The position numbers were made by a program, and so were the translations under genes. Below the pieces are notes generated by a model. The model was not told where the DNA came from and did no database searches. It saw only the letters and a list, made by a program, of their open reading frames with translations. A DNA stretch of 64,000 nucleotides from Poronia punctata (lineage: Eukaryota > Ascomycota > Sordariomycetes > Xylariales > Xylariaceae), in assembly GCA_022579005.1 (NCBI GenBank), contig MU401454.1:186001-250000 (forward strand). The letters are read 5' to 3'. Below are positions 1-14,456 of this stretch, one piece after another; positions within the stretch are counted from its first letter, which is position 1; each line of letters opens with the position of its first letter.

Positions 1-1022
1 AATCAGGCACAAAGCACCTATGCTTACCTGTGTTTTTATGAGTTTGAAATGTTTAACTCAAGGCATGAGGTAGAAAATTGGGTTGTGTTACCTGTGCGCA
101 TTCTCTTTAGATAAGCTAAGTATTGGCTTAATATACAAGATACATACGAGTAATTACTCTGTGTTGTAATATGCGCGGCCGGAAGGCGCTTGTTATAACA
201 CATAGAGTCTGTATAGAGTTCTTTATACCTAACCTGTGTGCACAACTGCTGCTGCAGCTTATTACTATATAGCCCAGGTAATATGTATTGTAGTACTAGT
301 ACTCTTTCTTACTTCTTTTTTCTTGTGTCGGTCCCCTCGTCTTATTTGTACAGGTATCTGGTGAAGTGACACGGGAAAACATCTATCCTAATATGTACCT
401 TAGGTAACGTAACTTGGATTAGCAGGACGGTCAAAAGACCACCTAATAGGACAATAGAGTTATTGATTTATTATATCGACAATATCTATCTACTCACCTG
501 CCCCCTATTTGTTTAAAATCATCTCAGATCGTGTCTCTTTACATCTGTCCCTGCCACTATGCGTGCGGCTTAATGAAGTGTGGATACCTATCCGCCCCCG
601 GTCGGTTTCCCGGTCAGGACAAGCTTCCTCCGTCCAACCCGCCTCTCGCTTTTTTTACTTCCCAATCAAAATGATCCGTCGCCTAGCCCCCAGATATTCT
701 ACGATTGCCCTCTACTGTTGTTGGCACTCAAAGCACCCGTCGTTAGCTGCAGGTCTGCAGACGACGTCTGCTAGTTAGTACAATTATGTGTCTTGGAGTC
801 CTTATCACACTCTCCGCATCATATTTTCATCTGTCGAGTGCATGAGCTATCTTTCACGTGCTAGATTTGGAATAATCACTTGCTGTGACATCGGCCATCC
901 GAGTCCGAAACCTTCTCAAGCCAACCTCAGCTCTGTTTAAACCCACCTTTGCCCTGGAAAGATTGCTATTTGCTCTCCTTCATTGATACGCGTTTCTTCT
1001 GCGTGGCCCTGCACATACTATA
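1..1022. other. Intergenic, upstream of CorA-like gene
   Basis: No recognisable gene. The short open frames here have no family resemblance and mostly lack a convincing ATG. The stretch from about 480 to 960 is moderately pyrimidine-rich on the + strand and probably carries the promoter and 5' leader of the downstream gene. One copy of the recurrent octamer TACGAGTA lies at 145-152. Confidence 0.5.
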
Positions 1023-3176
1023 ATGGACGATTATCTGTTTGATGTCAATGTCGACAGATGCAAAGTTGTTGAAGAGAGGACTCACTATCTCGAAATATTC
1101 AATTACTCGGTATGGTTTGGCATCCATTCCTACGGTTACGCTGGTGCAACGATAGCTTGGCAAGGAGAGGAAAACCTGAAGGTGTGAAGCGACAGTTCTA
1201 CGCCTATGCTAACGTGTCGATAGGATGAATCACATAATTCGTGTGAGGAGCATCCCTTGACCGACGATGAATTCCATAACTTTCTAGATCGTTGTGTAAG
1301 TTTCTTGGTCGTTTAACTTTGAAGCTCAATCACTACTCCTGGTATATATGACATATGTACGTTGTTCGTGCGTATGAGCGTGTAACTGTCGTTGGGGTCG
1401 GTGCGGGGCATTGTACAGCTCTCCAGACAGCGCAACATCTCAAACTTCATCAACCCCGAAGATGCGAAGCTGATTATTCCTTCCCACTTTCTTATCATTA
1501 ATATTCGAATATGACTTCCCTCGCTTGACTCGAATGGCTTCACTAACCCGCAACCAACCTCTAGGGTGCTTTCGAGCCGCCCAAGTTAAAGGATGGCGTC
1601 CAGCTGGTGGATGGGATACGGTTGGTGTAAGTGAGGCCTCCATCACAGTGCTCCAAGTCTACTCTTCTGACAACCAAACAGGGTCCAAAGAAATGCGTTA
1701 CACAACGACACTTTCTCTCCCAACTTCATTTCACTACCTCGGGACCACTACAAGGCAATGGTGAGGAAACTGCACCTGCCGTTCCGCGCCATAGAAGGTA
1801 CTAGTCTCGTCGGGCCCGCATTTTGGTGCGAATTCGACCAGGACGAAGACGACCCCCACCTACGTATGAGTCCCCTCTTTCCTCTCCAGTCTCCCAGCTT
1901 AGTAGCATTGATCGTATTTTGAGGACGTAAAGCCAGGCGAGGCGTAAGTTCTAACTATATGCCAGATGTCATATTTCGTAAATCCGATGTACGGAAAAAG
2001 GGCAAGACCCGTGGCTGGGAGGTCATGTTGTCGTATTCGATCAAGACGGGCGTCACGACGGGCTACGTCAAAGGGACGGCGTCTTCGGATATCGACGAAG
2101 TGCTCAAGCATCTTGTCGCGTGTCGTGCCCAGATCGGACACCCGCTGCTTCTCCCGGTCATCATCCTCTCACACGATCTTTCGGATAAAGTAGACGTCCG
2201 GCAACGGGAGGCGCGAGACTGGCTGAGACGCCTTGAAAACGCCATTACCATGCGTAACGAGATTGAGGAGAAGGAGGTCTATACCGACTTTGACGTCGAC
2301 GGGATTAACAGGGATCTGGTAGAATGTCACTCGCAAGTGCTATGGAAGCGGCCACAAGCTTATAAGGAGATCATCAACGAGATGAAGGCCGGCATGGAAA
2401 AGTTTGCGGCGGGTGTGACGTCGGACAAGTACACGAAGGCCGTGAAAGCCCTACACGGCAGCATGAATGGCCGGCTAGATTTCTACCGTGTGAAATTGAT
2501 CGGCCAAGAGCATTACATCCATACGACACTGGAACGGTTGCACATCCAGAGACAAGCGGTGCGTACACCCGAATCTACTTCCCCTTTCTCCACTAAAAAC
2601 GCAATGACTGATGATTGCAACTCTAGCTGTACAATATTATGACACAGAAAGAGTCGAAGCTCAGCCTCGAGATGGCTGCGCATCAACGAAGATTAGCACA
2701 TGCAAGCAAACGCGACAGCACAGCGATGAAGACTCTATCCCTGCTTGGTGCCGTCTTCCTCCCAGGGACATTCCTGTCCTCTGTCTTTAGCATGACATTT
2801 TTCGACTTTAAAGTCGGTAAGTCTGATAACCTCCCGGAGGCGATCTTGTCTGTATGATTTGTCTAGCCGCAAAAGGCTGCCGGTCAAATGAAACAAAGGT
2901 GGAACGAGCTACTAACCGTCATTAGGGGACGGTACCGAAGTCTCGAGCGAACTATGGGTATATTTCGTCATCACAATCCCCTTGACGTTGTTCATCGTAG
3001 GGGCGTGGTGGGGGTTAGGCCGCTTACGCGAGAGGCGGTACGAGAGTGAGGACCGTAAAATGGAAGAAGGCATCAAAAACATGGAGAAGGATATGCTACG
3101 CGTCATGCGCCAAAAGACCCTCAACAAGGCCACGACATGGAATTCCGGGGGCAGGAAACCGACAAATGAGAAGTGA
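1023..3176 (+). CDS. CorA-like Mg2+ transporter-type membrane protein
   Basis: Spliced model: exons 1023-1181, 1224-1295, 1565-1626, 1682-1863, 1966-2558, 2627-2816 and 2926-3176, about 502 aa; all phases close. Most introns show good donors and CTAAC-like branch sites, but the second (1296-1564) is long and may hide a mini-exon, and the first two exons rest on phase agreement only. The body carries the segment typical of fungal CorA-like proteins: EGTSLVGPAFW, then a long conserved block with IFRKSDVRKKGKTRGWE and VECHSQVLWKRPQAY. A coiled, charged stretch leads into two C-terminal membrane helices (about residues 390-415 and 430-451) and a charged tail. The GMN pore signature of true CorA channels is replaced by SMT at residues 411-413, so magnesium transport is a family-level inference. 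Classic members are pentameric ion channels. Confidence 0.85.
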
Positions 3177-3621
3177 AAATAATAGGGGGCTTATCATCTG
3201 TGGCAGCCGCAGCACCCGCAGCACCCGCATTAGAGACCTGATACTATAACGGACGAGCGACGCCCGGTACATGTTGCTCATGTTGGCCGGGGACGGAGTC
3301 TATTATTTGGCTGAGTCCATCCGTCTCAGTCTCTGTTCTCTTCGGCATATCTGACGACTTCACGACTATCACGAGTATGAAAACGACACTATACGATTCT
3401 GATACGGAAAAAGAAAGGATTGGCTTATAAACGCGTATATAGAAAGCGGCTTATTTGATACCACATTCGTAATATTTTGTAGGGAGGATTGCAATCAGAC
3501 AAAATTCTTAATTGCACCGCTGGATATCTCCAAACCCAGCTATCGCTTAAATCCAACAAATTCTCTCTCATATAACACCAGATATCTGCAGGATGCGCTA
3601 GGGGAAAAGCGGCACTTATAT
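3177..3621. other. Short convergent intergenic spacer
   Basis: Lies between the 3' ends of the CorA-like gene (+) and the kappa-GST-like gene (-). It must hold both polyadenylation regions. I see no gene in it. Confidence 0.5.
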
Positions 3622-4696
3622 TTACAGACGGGCCTTCTCCTGGTGTTCCACGCCCAAGAAATCAAACACCCAATGCCAACGATCGCTCCCGAAGAACGGC
3701 TCCGCGCGACCTTGGGCATCAGTAGCCCAGATCCAAGGAGCACCGAACGCGCCGCGTTTCAGTGCTTCGTCGACGCGTGCTTTTAGCGCATCCTTGATTT
3801 CCGGCTTCGATATACCTGCTAGGATCTGGCTGACTTGTTCCTCAGTGAAGAGTTTTTTGTTATTAGTAGTAGTATCAGAAGCAGGGGCAGTGTTGTAGCA
3901 ATCGAGGTGGAAATCCGCCGGAATCTCAGCTAACACTTCAGCCAATACGGACTCTGTGTTGGGAACCTTGTGTAAAGTCCAGAAAGCATGGAATAAATAT
4001 CCGAAGACGGTTAGGTAGATGTCTTCTGGGAAGGAGGCTTTTATGTATGTTAGGGCACGCATGGGCTGTTTTTGTTTTGTGTTAACTTGACTGATTGATT
4101 CCATGTCCGGCAAGTATGAGTGTAATGACACGTCACGTACCACTATCGTCTTGCCAATCACCATCAGATCACCCGGGACTGAAACATCTTTCAGTCCTAC
4201 GGCTTTTGCGGCTCGTTTCATGTCATATTGGCCGTGTTTGGCTTTTGCTGGGACCTTCCATGGTGGAGAGTTGCCTGTCTGTAATTAGTATTCATTTGCT
4301 TTTTATCATTTTTCATTGTTTGATAAGTCATTCATGCACGACATCAGGTTCCACATGTAACATACCGGATCCGACGTTGATGGCGCCGATAAGTACGGGA
4401 TGGATCCTTTTCCACGGCCATCCAGGTTAGTTAACCGGAAATCAAATCTCGGGAGGTTATTGTTACTTACTGGAGCTCGACACCATGCCGCTTCAGAAGT
4501 CCAGCGTTTCGACGTAATTGCACGTAGGCGATGTAGCTGTAGTACGACGCTGCGATGATGTTGTCGTGTTAGATAGATAGATTTGCGCGATGTTGGATGA
4601 TAATCTCAGATAGTAATGTGTCATAAGGAGGAATGAGAGACATATGAGATTCACAAACGTACCAATGTCGAGGTAGCATTCGATTTTCCCTCCCAT
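3622..4696 (-). CDS. Kappa-class GST / 2-hydroxychromene-2-carboxylate isomerase
   Basis: Five exons on the minus strand: 4696-4663, 4549-4471, 4406-4366, 4274-4141, 4065-3622; about 243 aa, matching the usual size of this thioredoxin-fold (DsbA-like) family. The N-terminus MGGKIECYLDI is the first beta strand; it splices to ASYYSYIAYVQLRRNAG, which aligns with the family motif around the catalytic serine. Next come IHPVLIGAINVGSGN and PPWKVPAKAKHGQYD, then PMRALTYIKASFPED and the C-terminal GAFGAPWIW with FFGSDRWHWV, a classic end of this fold that closes the glutathione site. The proline that usually follows the catalytic serine is tyrosine here. Role: glutathione-dependent isomerase or transferase, peroxisomal or mitochondrial in animals. 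It is the upstream neighbour of the sulfhydrylase gene, on the same strand, 787 bp away. Confidence 0.88.
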
Positions 4697-5483
4697 ATTT
4701 CTGGGTATGTCGTGATAAATAGCTTAGATTGCGTCGTCAGAGAATTGAAAGTATATATGCTTCCTTCGTATTACTCTGTATGATCTTTGTTTGTTGACTT
4801 AGGTAGGTCAGGACATACCTTAGGAATCCTTCTCCATTTTGCATGGAGGTCTCCTGGCGAGTTACTACGTGTATATCTACCTGCTTAGTAACATAACCTA
4901 GGCATTTGCGTGCCTTAACCAAGGTTGCAATAATGATTACTTATCAACAAATGGACCGTTCCTCCCATGTTGGCGATTCGAAGTGTAGACCTATAGGCTA
5001 TTTGGACCTCGGATGCAACCTAAAATGGGGACGAACCCCCACTCTACAAGTACGAGTACATTAACCGGCAGTTGAGGCCCAGGACTTGGCAAAATGCTGG
5101 TCAACTCTTCTATCAAACTTGATTCCTCGCCAATTAATATTGTCATAGAGTTCATGAACTTCCGAAAAGACTTCTGCTCGACAAAACGATAAAGCCACCA
5201 TATTCGGATGGTGGGGTTAGTGGTAGAGCATCTCAAGCAAGCCCAAACAAGGTTTGAGCTGAGCAACACCGGTTTCAATAGCTCTATCAAGAATCGACAC
5301 AAATATGCCAACGAATCTATGCTGCCCTTCTCGATAAATTCAAAGCAATATACATGCATTCGATTTCGCATTACACAGGGCTACCACCCAATCAGTATAC
5401 CTACCACATGTCATACAATCAAAGCGGCTACCACGTAACGCGTCCAAGACAGTAATATTCTATACCTATATGCACGGTGTTCT
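4697..5483. other. Intergenic spacer, no gene recognised
   Basis: Upstream region of the kappa-GST-like gene and downstream of the sulfhydrylase gene. A 126-codon minus-strand open frame (4991-5371) has no ATG at its start and no recognisable family. A tRNA-like D-arm string occurs near 5216-5232, but the rest does not fold as a tRNA. Confidence 0.45.
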
Positions 5484-7367
<1,884 letters not shown>

Positions 7368-10300
7368 TGTATTATTGATTACAGAGGGTTTATCTTAAAA
7401 GAAAAGGTATTATTAGAATGCTGCGGGAAGTTGAGATGCACCTGCTCCTCGGTTTTAAGTCAACAGATCGCGGCAAGGAGAAATTACTTCTGAGAAGAGG
7501 GTGCTATTTCAGTTTAAATGTCCCGTGACGAATCTCCTCGCATGGAAACTGACTTTGCCGTCTTCTCCGCGGAATTTCGTGACCTAGATATAAATACATT
7601 GTACTAATATGTGGTGAGCCAGCACATATCATGAACTGATTTACAGCACACATGATGATAATATAGCTGGACACCCAATCACCCGTTTAGGTCCGGCCAA
7701 GATTCCGTCGTGCAGTCTTACCTGCGCCAATCCCGTTGTGCTGCAACGCAACGTCCGCCAGCAAATCCCGAAATAAGCGATTCGGCAATCACTCATTGTA
7801 CAGTTGCCCGTGTCTTCCGTTCACGGGCTCGTGGAGGATATTTACCGACCGAGCCAGACCAGGGCCAGGCATAATCCCAGAACTATGGATGGCCTTTCTG
7901 GAAGCGAGACCGCAGCTTTGTTCTTGGCATATGGGGTGCTGATATGACATCCGTAGGGCAGGCGCACGTTACCTACAGGATCGACCCATCTCGTCCGACG
8001 AGAAATGAGCTGTAATACAATACCCCTGTACCCCATCCGTTCTCTCTCCCTGATAACGGCTTCGGGGTATGCTTTTTGTATGTACGCCCGCGACGTCGAG
8101 GACGGCTTGCATTCCGGGCACGGCACGGCGGTTGTCGACTCGTTGCTGTAAACTCTGTACTACTCGTGTCCTACGGGTGTCATTAGCAAGAATGACGTTG
8201 CGGTCACGGAACTAATCATCCGCCCCCCTGGTTTCCCTGGTTCCCCTTCTTTCAATATGATTAGGTAGAGAGGTTATTATACTCTCCCTCACGCTCATGG
8301 CGGAAATCTGCAAACGTATCCTAGCGCCCCTCAAAAAATGGTGTATACCGGTAAGAAATATTTGTCATGGCGCCTCAAACAGCAGACACAAAGGGAGGGA
8401 GAACATGGATGTGTGCACTACCGGGGCCCCCTCCCTCTTTTGTACATACCTATCTACGGGAAAATGATTGAACTTGGTGCCGCCCCCCATCTCCACACCC
8501 GGCCGACGCCATTCAGCCGAGTTGGCCTTTCCCCAAAGAACCTGGACACGGGCGAGGTTTAGATAGGTGGCGCGCACGTGGAATGGCTTATAACGCGCAA
8601 GGGCTCGCCTCTCTGGGGTCCATACCTGTTTTTCTATATGTCTCAACAATAGCCTAGCACCAATGTCACTCATCCGAAGCTCAATCTGCGTGAGATTATC
8701 TTCAGTGCAACTGTGCAAGATAAAAGTTGGTGATAGAGTCTTTTCCCTGTATTGTTTTTACTTGCGGTGCATTCACTTCCTACCAAGGATATGTGTCGAT
8801 CGGTCCATGTAATTATTTATGCTCAACACTCACTAATGATTACCTCAGTAGTATACTTCCCATTTATGCTTCAGTGCCTATCTGCTCAGCGCGGCTCTCG
8901 AGAGTCTTGTCTGTTACGTCCGTATGCGCATATGTCAATTATGTAAGGAACTAGGTCTTCCACCACCGACGACATGGCACTCTGTGTGAAGGGAGCAGAG
9001 AGTTTGAAGCGAACTTTCCTTGCCTTGATATCGCACACGGCCATTCGTTGTATCGCTGGTTGTGTAGCAGTTCAGTTTCAAGTAGGTACGCCGCATGCGG
9101 TGGACCAGCAACTAAATCAATCAAAGTTCCTCAAGTTATTATTTAAACCTGTATCAAAGCTATACATGTGGTTGGGAGACCTCCTCTCACTCCATTCAAG
9201 GAAGGGCGAAGATTGTGCGTTCCTTTCTAGCCAATTTCTTTTGTGGTTGTCCAACGGTGGGTGATTGTCTGTCTGCCAGCGACCGCCAGCGCCTTGGGGA
9301 AAGGGGTAGAGATACGAGCCTGTCCCGTCGGGGCTTAGCGTGTAGAGCTGGTTACTATAGTGAAATGTGGGGGTGGTGGGAGCTGAGAACTGAGAATCCG
9401 TGGTGTGGTTTAACTTGGAGGAGGAATGCCGAGCTTGCGCGCTCGGGTATTCTGTATATGGCCAAGCATTTAAGATAACCTGACCTACCTACTCGGTGGA
9501 CTAGAAGCTCAAAAGTTCCCCGGTTTAACTGTCAAATAAACATACGGGTATAATTATTTCCTTTATACAGACAGGCAGATTAAAATAAAACTTGTAAAAA
9601 TAAGCGTGTAACCTAGGTAGGTATTATTGGTTTATTTTACGCGTTTTTGTAAAAGCGCATTGTGCCAAGTGATTGAGTGCTTGGTTGTGTCTTGAAGGGA
9701 AATGTTTGTTCTCGTAGCTTGTTCCCTACAAGTACTCGTAAGTGTTTTATACGCCCCACAGCATAGCTGCTCGACGCATTATACCATGTTATACTTGTAG
9801 GACAGGAGTTTATTTATCTTGACTTTGGGTTTAAATAGGTAGATATTGCCGTCGAACACGCAGCCCGTTTGGTATTTGTATCTAGATAAGTGTCTAGGTA
9901 TTTAGATAGAATACGGTACGCACCCGCCCGGACTTGATTAAAAACGAGAGGGATTGTAGATGGATTTCCTGATGTCAGACCCCGCAATATATACGTGTAC
10001 TTTTTTTAGTGAATGAATAAACATGTTAGGCGGCCAAAGCTGATCAAATATTTACCTACTTACTGATGAATGAGTGTGTCTTTTTTTCGATCGATTGAGC
10101 TTTGCGATTTCTTATTGCAAGCTGAAAATATTTGTCGATCAACTTACACATGGATTGATAAATCGTGTCACTTGTACTGTCTGTTGCAAGAACGTCAAGT
10201 GAGTGAGTTGTTCGGCGTTTGGTTCAAGATAACTCTGTGGTATTTTTGATACTTGCTCGCCCTTTTTCTTGTTACTGTCGGTGTTTGAAAGGGGTAAACT

Positions 10301-10809
10301 AGACCATGAGAGCAGAGAGTAGAAGATAAAATGGTTGATTATACAAGGCTACCGTACCTGCCTATCACCTGTTTTAGAAATAGGAGGATTCAGACCCTTC
10401 ATTCATCATCAAAGTCACCAGAATTTGCACACGTATAAAATAGTTCACCGAAACTTCAAAGGGGATCTGTTGGTGACCGTGTCAGTCAGGTGGGCCTCGG
10501 TCACAATCCCTTGGCCATTTTGGAGTTCCAGTCGAGAGGATATGTCGTGATCTCGGGAGTCCCGAATTGGTTCAAATTGTATAGTAGCGGCCCCAACGAC
10601 CCCAGATCCGATCTCCCCAATGACAGCAACCCACATCGCATCTTTTACATACTTGTAGCTTTCCTTTGTAGATCGACACAGCGAGATCTTGTCAGTAAAG
10701 GTTTTTTTTCCTTGTCATATCCAAGCCCAATTATTTTGTTCTTGTCCTCGTTTCCTGGCTGAAATAATACTTGACTGCTACACTATCGTTCAGTTGGTGT
10801 CGGCAGAAC
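7368..10809. other. 3.4-kb gene-free gap between sulfhydrylase and aspartokinase genes
   Basis: Divergent promoter region of the two enzymes, much longer than a typical bidirectional promoter. Several 60-117 codon open frames exist on both strands, but none has a recognisable domain, a supported intron structure or a convincing start. It grows AT-rich from about 9500 to 10300. One TACTCGTA octamer lies at 9733-9740. A degraded gene cannot be excluded. Confidence 0.5.
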
Positions 10810-12718
10810 ATGGTTGCTGCTACAAGCACCGACAAGCCCTGGCTGGTGCAAAAGTACGGGGGAACCAGTCTTGGCAAGTTGGCCAACACCATCTGTGGTA
10901 GCATTATTCCGGATTATGCTCGAAACCACAGACTAGTCGTTGTCTGTTCCGCTCTGTCGGGAAATCTCAAAGCGAACGGGACAACAAGTCTATTACTGGA
11001 ATGCATAGCACTGGCCGAGGCCGGAATCGAGGCCCAGAAGCAACTGATAGAAGCTGTCCATCTCATCAGAGAAAACCACTTGGGCATACTAGATTCCATT
11101 TTCAGTGCGCAGGGTGTGGTATCCGAAGTTGAAGTCTACGATGTGACAAAATCGGCCATTGTCAGGGAATGTGAGAATTTGACAAAGTTCTTATTGGCTG
11201 CTCAGGTGATTTTATTTTATTTCTTGCCTGCCTCCCGATATAAAAAAGGCTGCGCTGATCAAAAGTGTGCAGGTGGTAGGAGACCTCTCACCACGTTCCA
11301 GAGATCGCATAATATCATTAGGAGAGAAGTTGGCCTGCATCGTCATCGCGGCATGTCTAACAAGCAAAGGCATCCCGGCAAGACCCGTTGTGTTGGACGA
11401 TGTGGTGGCTGCCGCCTTTGGCCCATCAGTTGACGAACAGATTGCGGCCATGGAAAAGCTAGGGTCCAGATTCTATCGTGTCCTGGCTGAAGAAATAGCA
11501 ACTCGAATAGACGATTGCCACGGAGCAATACCGATTGTGACAGGTAAGTCTTCTCAGTCTCACACTTTGCCCCTGAATGTTATTGACAAGCGTTCCGCGC
11601 TGCCAGGCTTCTTTGGTATAATGCCAAATTCACTTATACAGACGGTCGGTCGTGGATACTCGGACCTCTGTGCAGCATTGTGTGCGGTAGCGGTCGGAGC
11701 TGCAGAGTTGCAGATATGGAAGGAAGTCGATGGCATATTTACCGCTGACCCCCGCAAGATTCCTTCGGCACAGCTGCTCTCCTCCGTCACGGCCGACGAG
11801 GCGACCGAGTTGACTTATTATGGCAGCGAAGTCATTCATCCACTGACCATGGACCAAATCTGCGAGGCCAACATCGCACTTCGCTTAAAGAATGTCTTCA
11901 AGCCACATGGGCAGGGCACGGTAATCGATCCGAGTACTCCCGCTCCCAGTTTGGGCATGGGACAAATTAGTCGAAATATGGTATCACCGCCGGGTGTTTT
12001 ACTCAAGAATGATTTCTCCGTCGGCCGGTTCGAACGCCGGAGACCGACGGCTGTCACGGTCAAGGATGATATACTCCTGATCAACGTGATCTGCAACAGA
12101 TATATCAAGTCTGGTGGTCTCTTGATCCAGGTGTTTCAACGACTAGAGAGAAACAAGATACCTGTCGACTTGATAGCGACAAGCGAGAGGAATGTTAGTC
12201 TCGCTGTACATTCACCGGGCAATATGAGTGCAGTTATGAGGCTGCAAGAGGAGCTCCAAAGTTTCGGCAAGGTTGCCATTGCGAAAAACATGTCGATTGT
12301 AACGATTGTGGGGAACAAGATGCGAAGCCACAGCGGTGTAGCCAGTACGTTTTTTACTCTTTCACACACCAAGGAAAAGAACATTGGTTGCGATGCGATG
12401 CGACGCGACATGCTGACAGTCTTTCAGATGACACCCTCACGGCGTTAGCTGCTGCTAATGTCAACATCCACCTCATCAGCCAGGGAGCGAGCGAGATAAG
12501 TATTTCGTGAGTATTCTACCACATTGTCGACATTTCCTTACCATGGTTGCTAATTGTCTTGTATACTTAGACTAGTTGTCAACGCAGACGACGCAACTTC
12601 GGCCCTGAACGCGATACATCGAGAAGTATTGAAAATCCCAACTCTCGAAGAAAGTCGGTTTCGCCGAAGTAAGTTTTTCAGTTGTCCGCCTTCCAACCCA
12701 GAGTCCCGTGAATGTTGA
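10810..12718 (+). CDS. Aspartokinase, divergent paralogue
   Basis: Exons 10810-11205, 11273-11543, 11607-12344, 12428-12506, 12571-12718; 543 aa. N-terminal amino-acid kinase domain: WLVQKYGGTSLGK carries the ATP/aspartate-binding KxGGTS motif, followed by VVVCSALSG. The core shows GRGYSDLCAAL, then ELQIWKEVDGIFTADPRK and YGSEVIHPLTM, all diagnostic of aspartate kinases. The C-terminal half has tandem ACT regulatory segments (DILLINVICN and a second, around ISQGASEISIS). It phosphorylates aspartate, the first step toward homoserine, threonine and methionine. The terminal exon ends in an unusual tail (LEESRFRRSKFFSC...); a GTAAGT at 12669 leaves an alternative 3' splice possible. The N-terminal part looks more diverged than a housekeeping HOM3. 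FUB3 of the fusaric-acid cluster is this kind of enzyme. Family certain; pathway role inferred. Confidence 0.92.
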
Positions 12719-13317
12719 GCTAAGATATGACAACAGGGGCTTGGCTTTACTAGACTACCTACCTAGGTAAGCCCAGGGGAAACGACAGAACAGACAATCA
12801 ATATGGGAGGCAGATAGTAAGAAGTAAGGAGTATGGAGTAAGGAGCGGTCGACTAAGATATCCGACATGTATAGAATAGAAATGCAAGGGAAGCAAACCT
12901 ACCTTACGCATTTGCTGCTACACTGCTGTAAAAGAGGTTATGTCTTGGGTGTCCTCGAAGATGATGTTTGCGGCGACCTCTTTAGGCCTCGGCTTCTACC
13001 CATAAACCCATTAGTTTTGTGGGGAGAGCCAATCATATCGCTGGATGATTAGTGATCTTTAACGCCCCCCCCAGTAGCCGGCGACTCTGGCCGGGGGTGA
13101 CGGGGCGACTTGGAGCTGAAGCAACACCTGAGATGGCGTCCAACAATCCGATAGTCCCATCACTATAAATCATCTGAAGATGGTTTCATCTGAGGCAAGG
13201 CGCTTAGAACTTCAATTGAGATGTGATAAATTTACTAGCTTAATAACCTTAATCGAACAACTTGACACTCGAACAGACGGTGACCGTTGATAAATATACG
13301 TATTATTTCTATATATC
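12719..13317. other. Intergenic spacer
   Basis: Between the aspartokinase and the dehydrogenase, same strand. It holds a C-rich run near 13064-13071 and a short 61-codon open frame (12867-13052) without recognisable features. It should contain the dehydrogenase promoter. Confidence 0.5.
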
Positions 13318-14456
13318 ATGACCGCCATGGCCACCAAAAGAGTCGCACTAGTTGTAGGCGCGTCAAGGGGCATCGGCAGACAGGTTGCCATCGATCTCGC
13401 GTTAGCTAAAGAGAAATATCACGGTGGGATTGATCCAGTTCCATTACACATATTTTCTCTACTGATGAAAGTTAAACCAAAGTTGTTCTTGCGGCCAAGT
13501 CCACCAGCGATGCTCAAAAAGTCGTACCGTTCCCGCCAGACCCCAATTCTCCGCAATCGACCATTAGCACGGTTGAGCGAGAGATCCGAGAGGCCGGTGG
13601 CTCGGCGAATGCAATAGCGGTTGATGTCCGAGATTACGAGAACATTCAGAGATGCGTGGATAGCATCACCGAGGTAGCATTATTCTGTTGTCCCGTGAGC
13701 CTGTCGAGTAGTCTAGTTATTAATTCAACCGAGCGGTTAGGCCCACGGTCGACTTGATGTCGTAGTGTATAACTCGGGAGCCATCTGGTGGGCTTCAGTC
13801 GAGGATACTCCGATGAAGCGTTTCCAACTGATGCAACGGGTTAATCCTGAGGGACTTTACGCCACGATACAGGCGACGTTGCCCCATCTGAAGAAGCACG
13901 GCAAAGGACGGATCATTGTCGTCAGCCCTCCTATATACAGCCGTTTCTTCCGTGGCAAGACTGCCTATGCGATGGGTAAGGTCGGCATGAGTGTCCTGAC
14001 TAAGGGGTTAGCCATGGATTTCCAGAGACAAGGTCTTGATGACATGGCAATTACCAGCATTTGGCCAGCTGTTGTAGGCGATCCCCCCCTTTCAACCTAA
14101 CACCTCCCAGGCCACTTATCAACTGACATGATGAGTAGTCTATTGAATCCGCGGCCACTCGAAAAATGACGGAAAATAATCCAGAGGAGACGAAGGATCT
14201 ACGCAAAGCCACCATCTTCTCAGATGCAATCCTTGCTATGCTGAGAGCCCCGGCTTCTAGTGTGAATGGAAGACTGGAGCTCGATGAAGATTATCTTCGT
14301 AGTGATGTCGGGGTCACTGACTTTTCCAAGTATTCCGTCGTCCCCGGATCATTGCCACGGAGAATCATGCCGGCCCAACTTCCGGATCTCACTGTGAAGG
14401 AGCAGGATGATGAAGGGAAGAGGATTAATAGTGCGGCGGGCAAATCGAAACTGTAA
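13318..14456 (+). CDS. Short-chain dehydrogenase/reductase (HSDL2-like)
   Basis: Exons 13318-13423, 13483-13673, 13741-14073, 14139-14456; 315 aa. The nucleotide-binding motif GASRGIG follows the first strand (VALVVG). The exon 2 start VVLAAKSTSDAQK and the segment TISTVEREIREAGG are typical of the HSDL2-type subgroup, as is a YNSGAIWW strand in place of the classic NNAG. The catalytic Tyr and Lys lie in TAYAMGKVGMS, after a VSPP strand that supplies the serine. A C-terminal tail with DEDYLRSDVGVTDFSKY is present. The first intron ends in AAG, a less usual acceptor, but phase and protein alignment require it. Role: NAD(P)-dependent oxidoreduction of an unknown, probably lipid-like or carbonyl substrate. 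It may or may not belong with the two amino-acid enzymes upstream. Confidence 0.87.

Noticed and set aside
1419..1503. Minor open exon-like segment (NISNFINPEDAKLIIPSHF) inside the CorA-like gene.
   Set aside because: No downstream GT donor before the stop, so it is treated as part of a long intron, though a mini-exon is not excluded.
5206..5295. tRNA-like string (GTTAGTGGTAGAGCA D-arm, possible intron-bearing anticodon arm).
   Set aside because: The T-arm and acceptor stems do not pair; at best a degraded tRNA relic.
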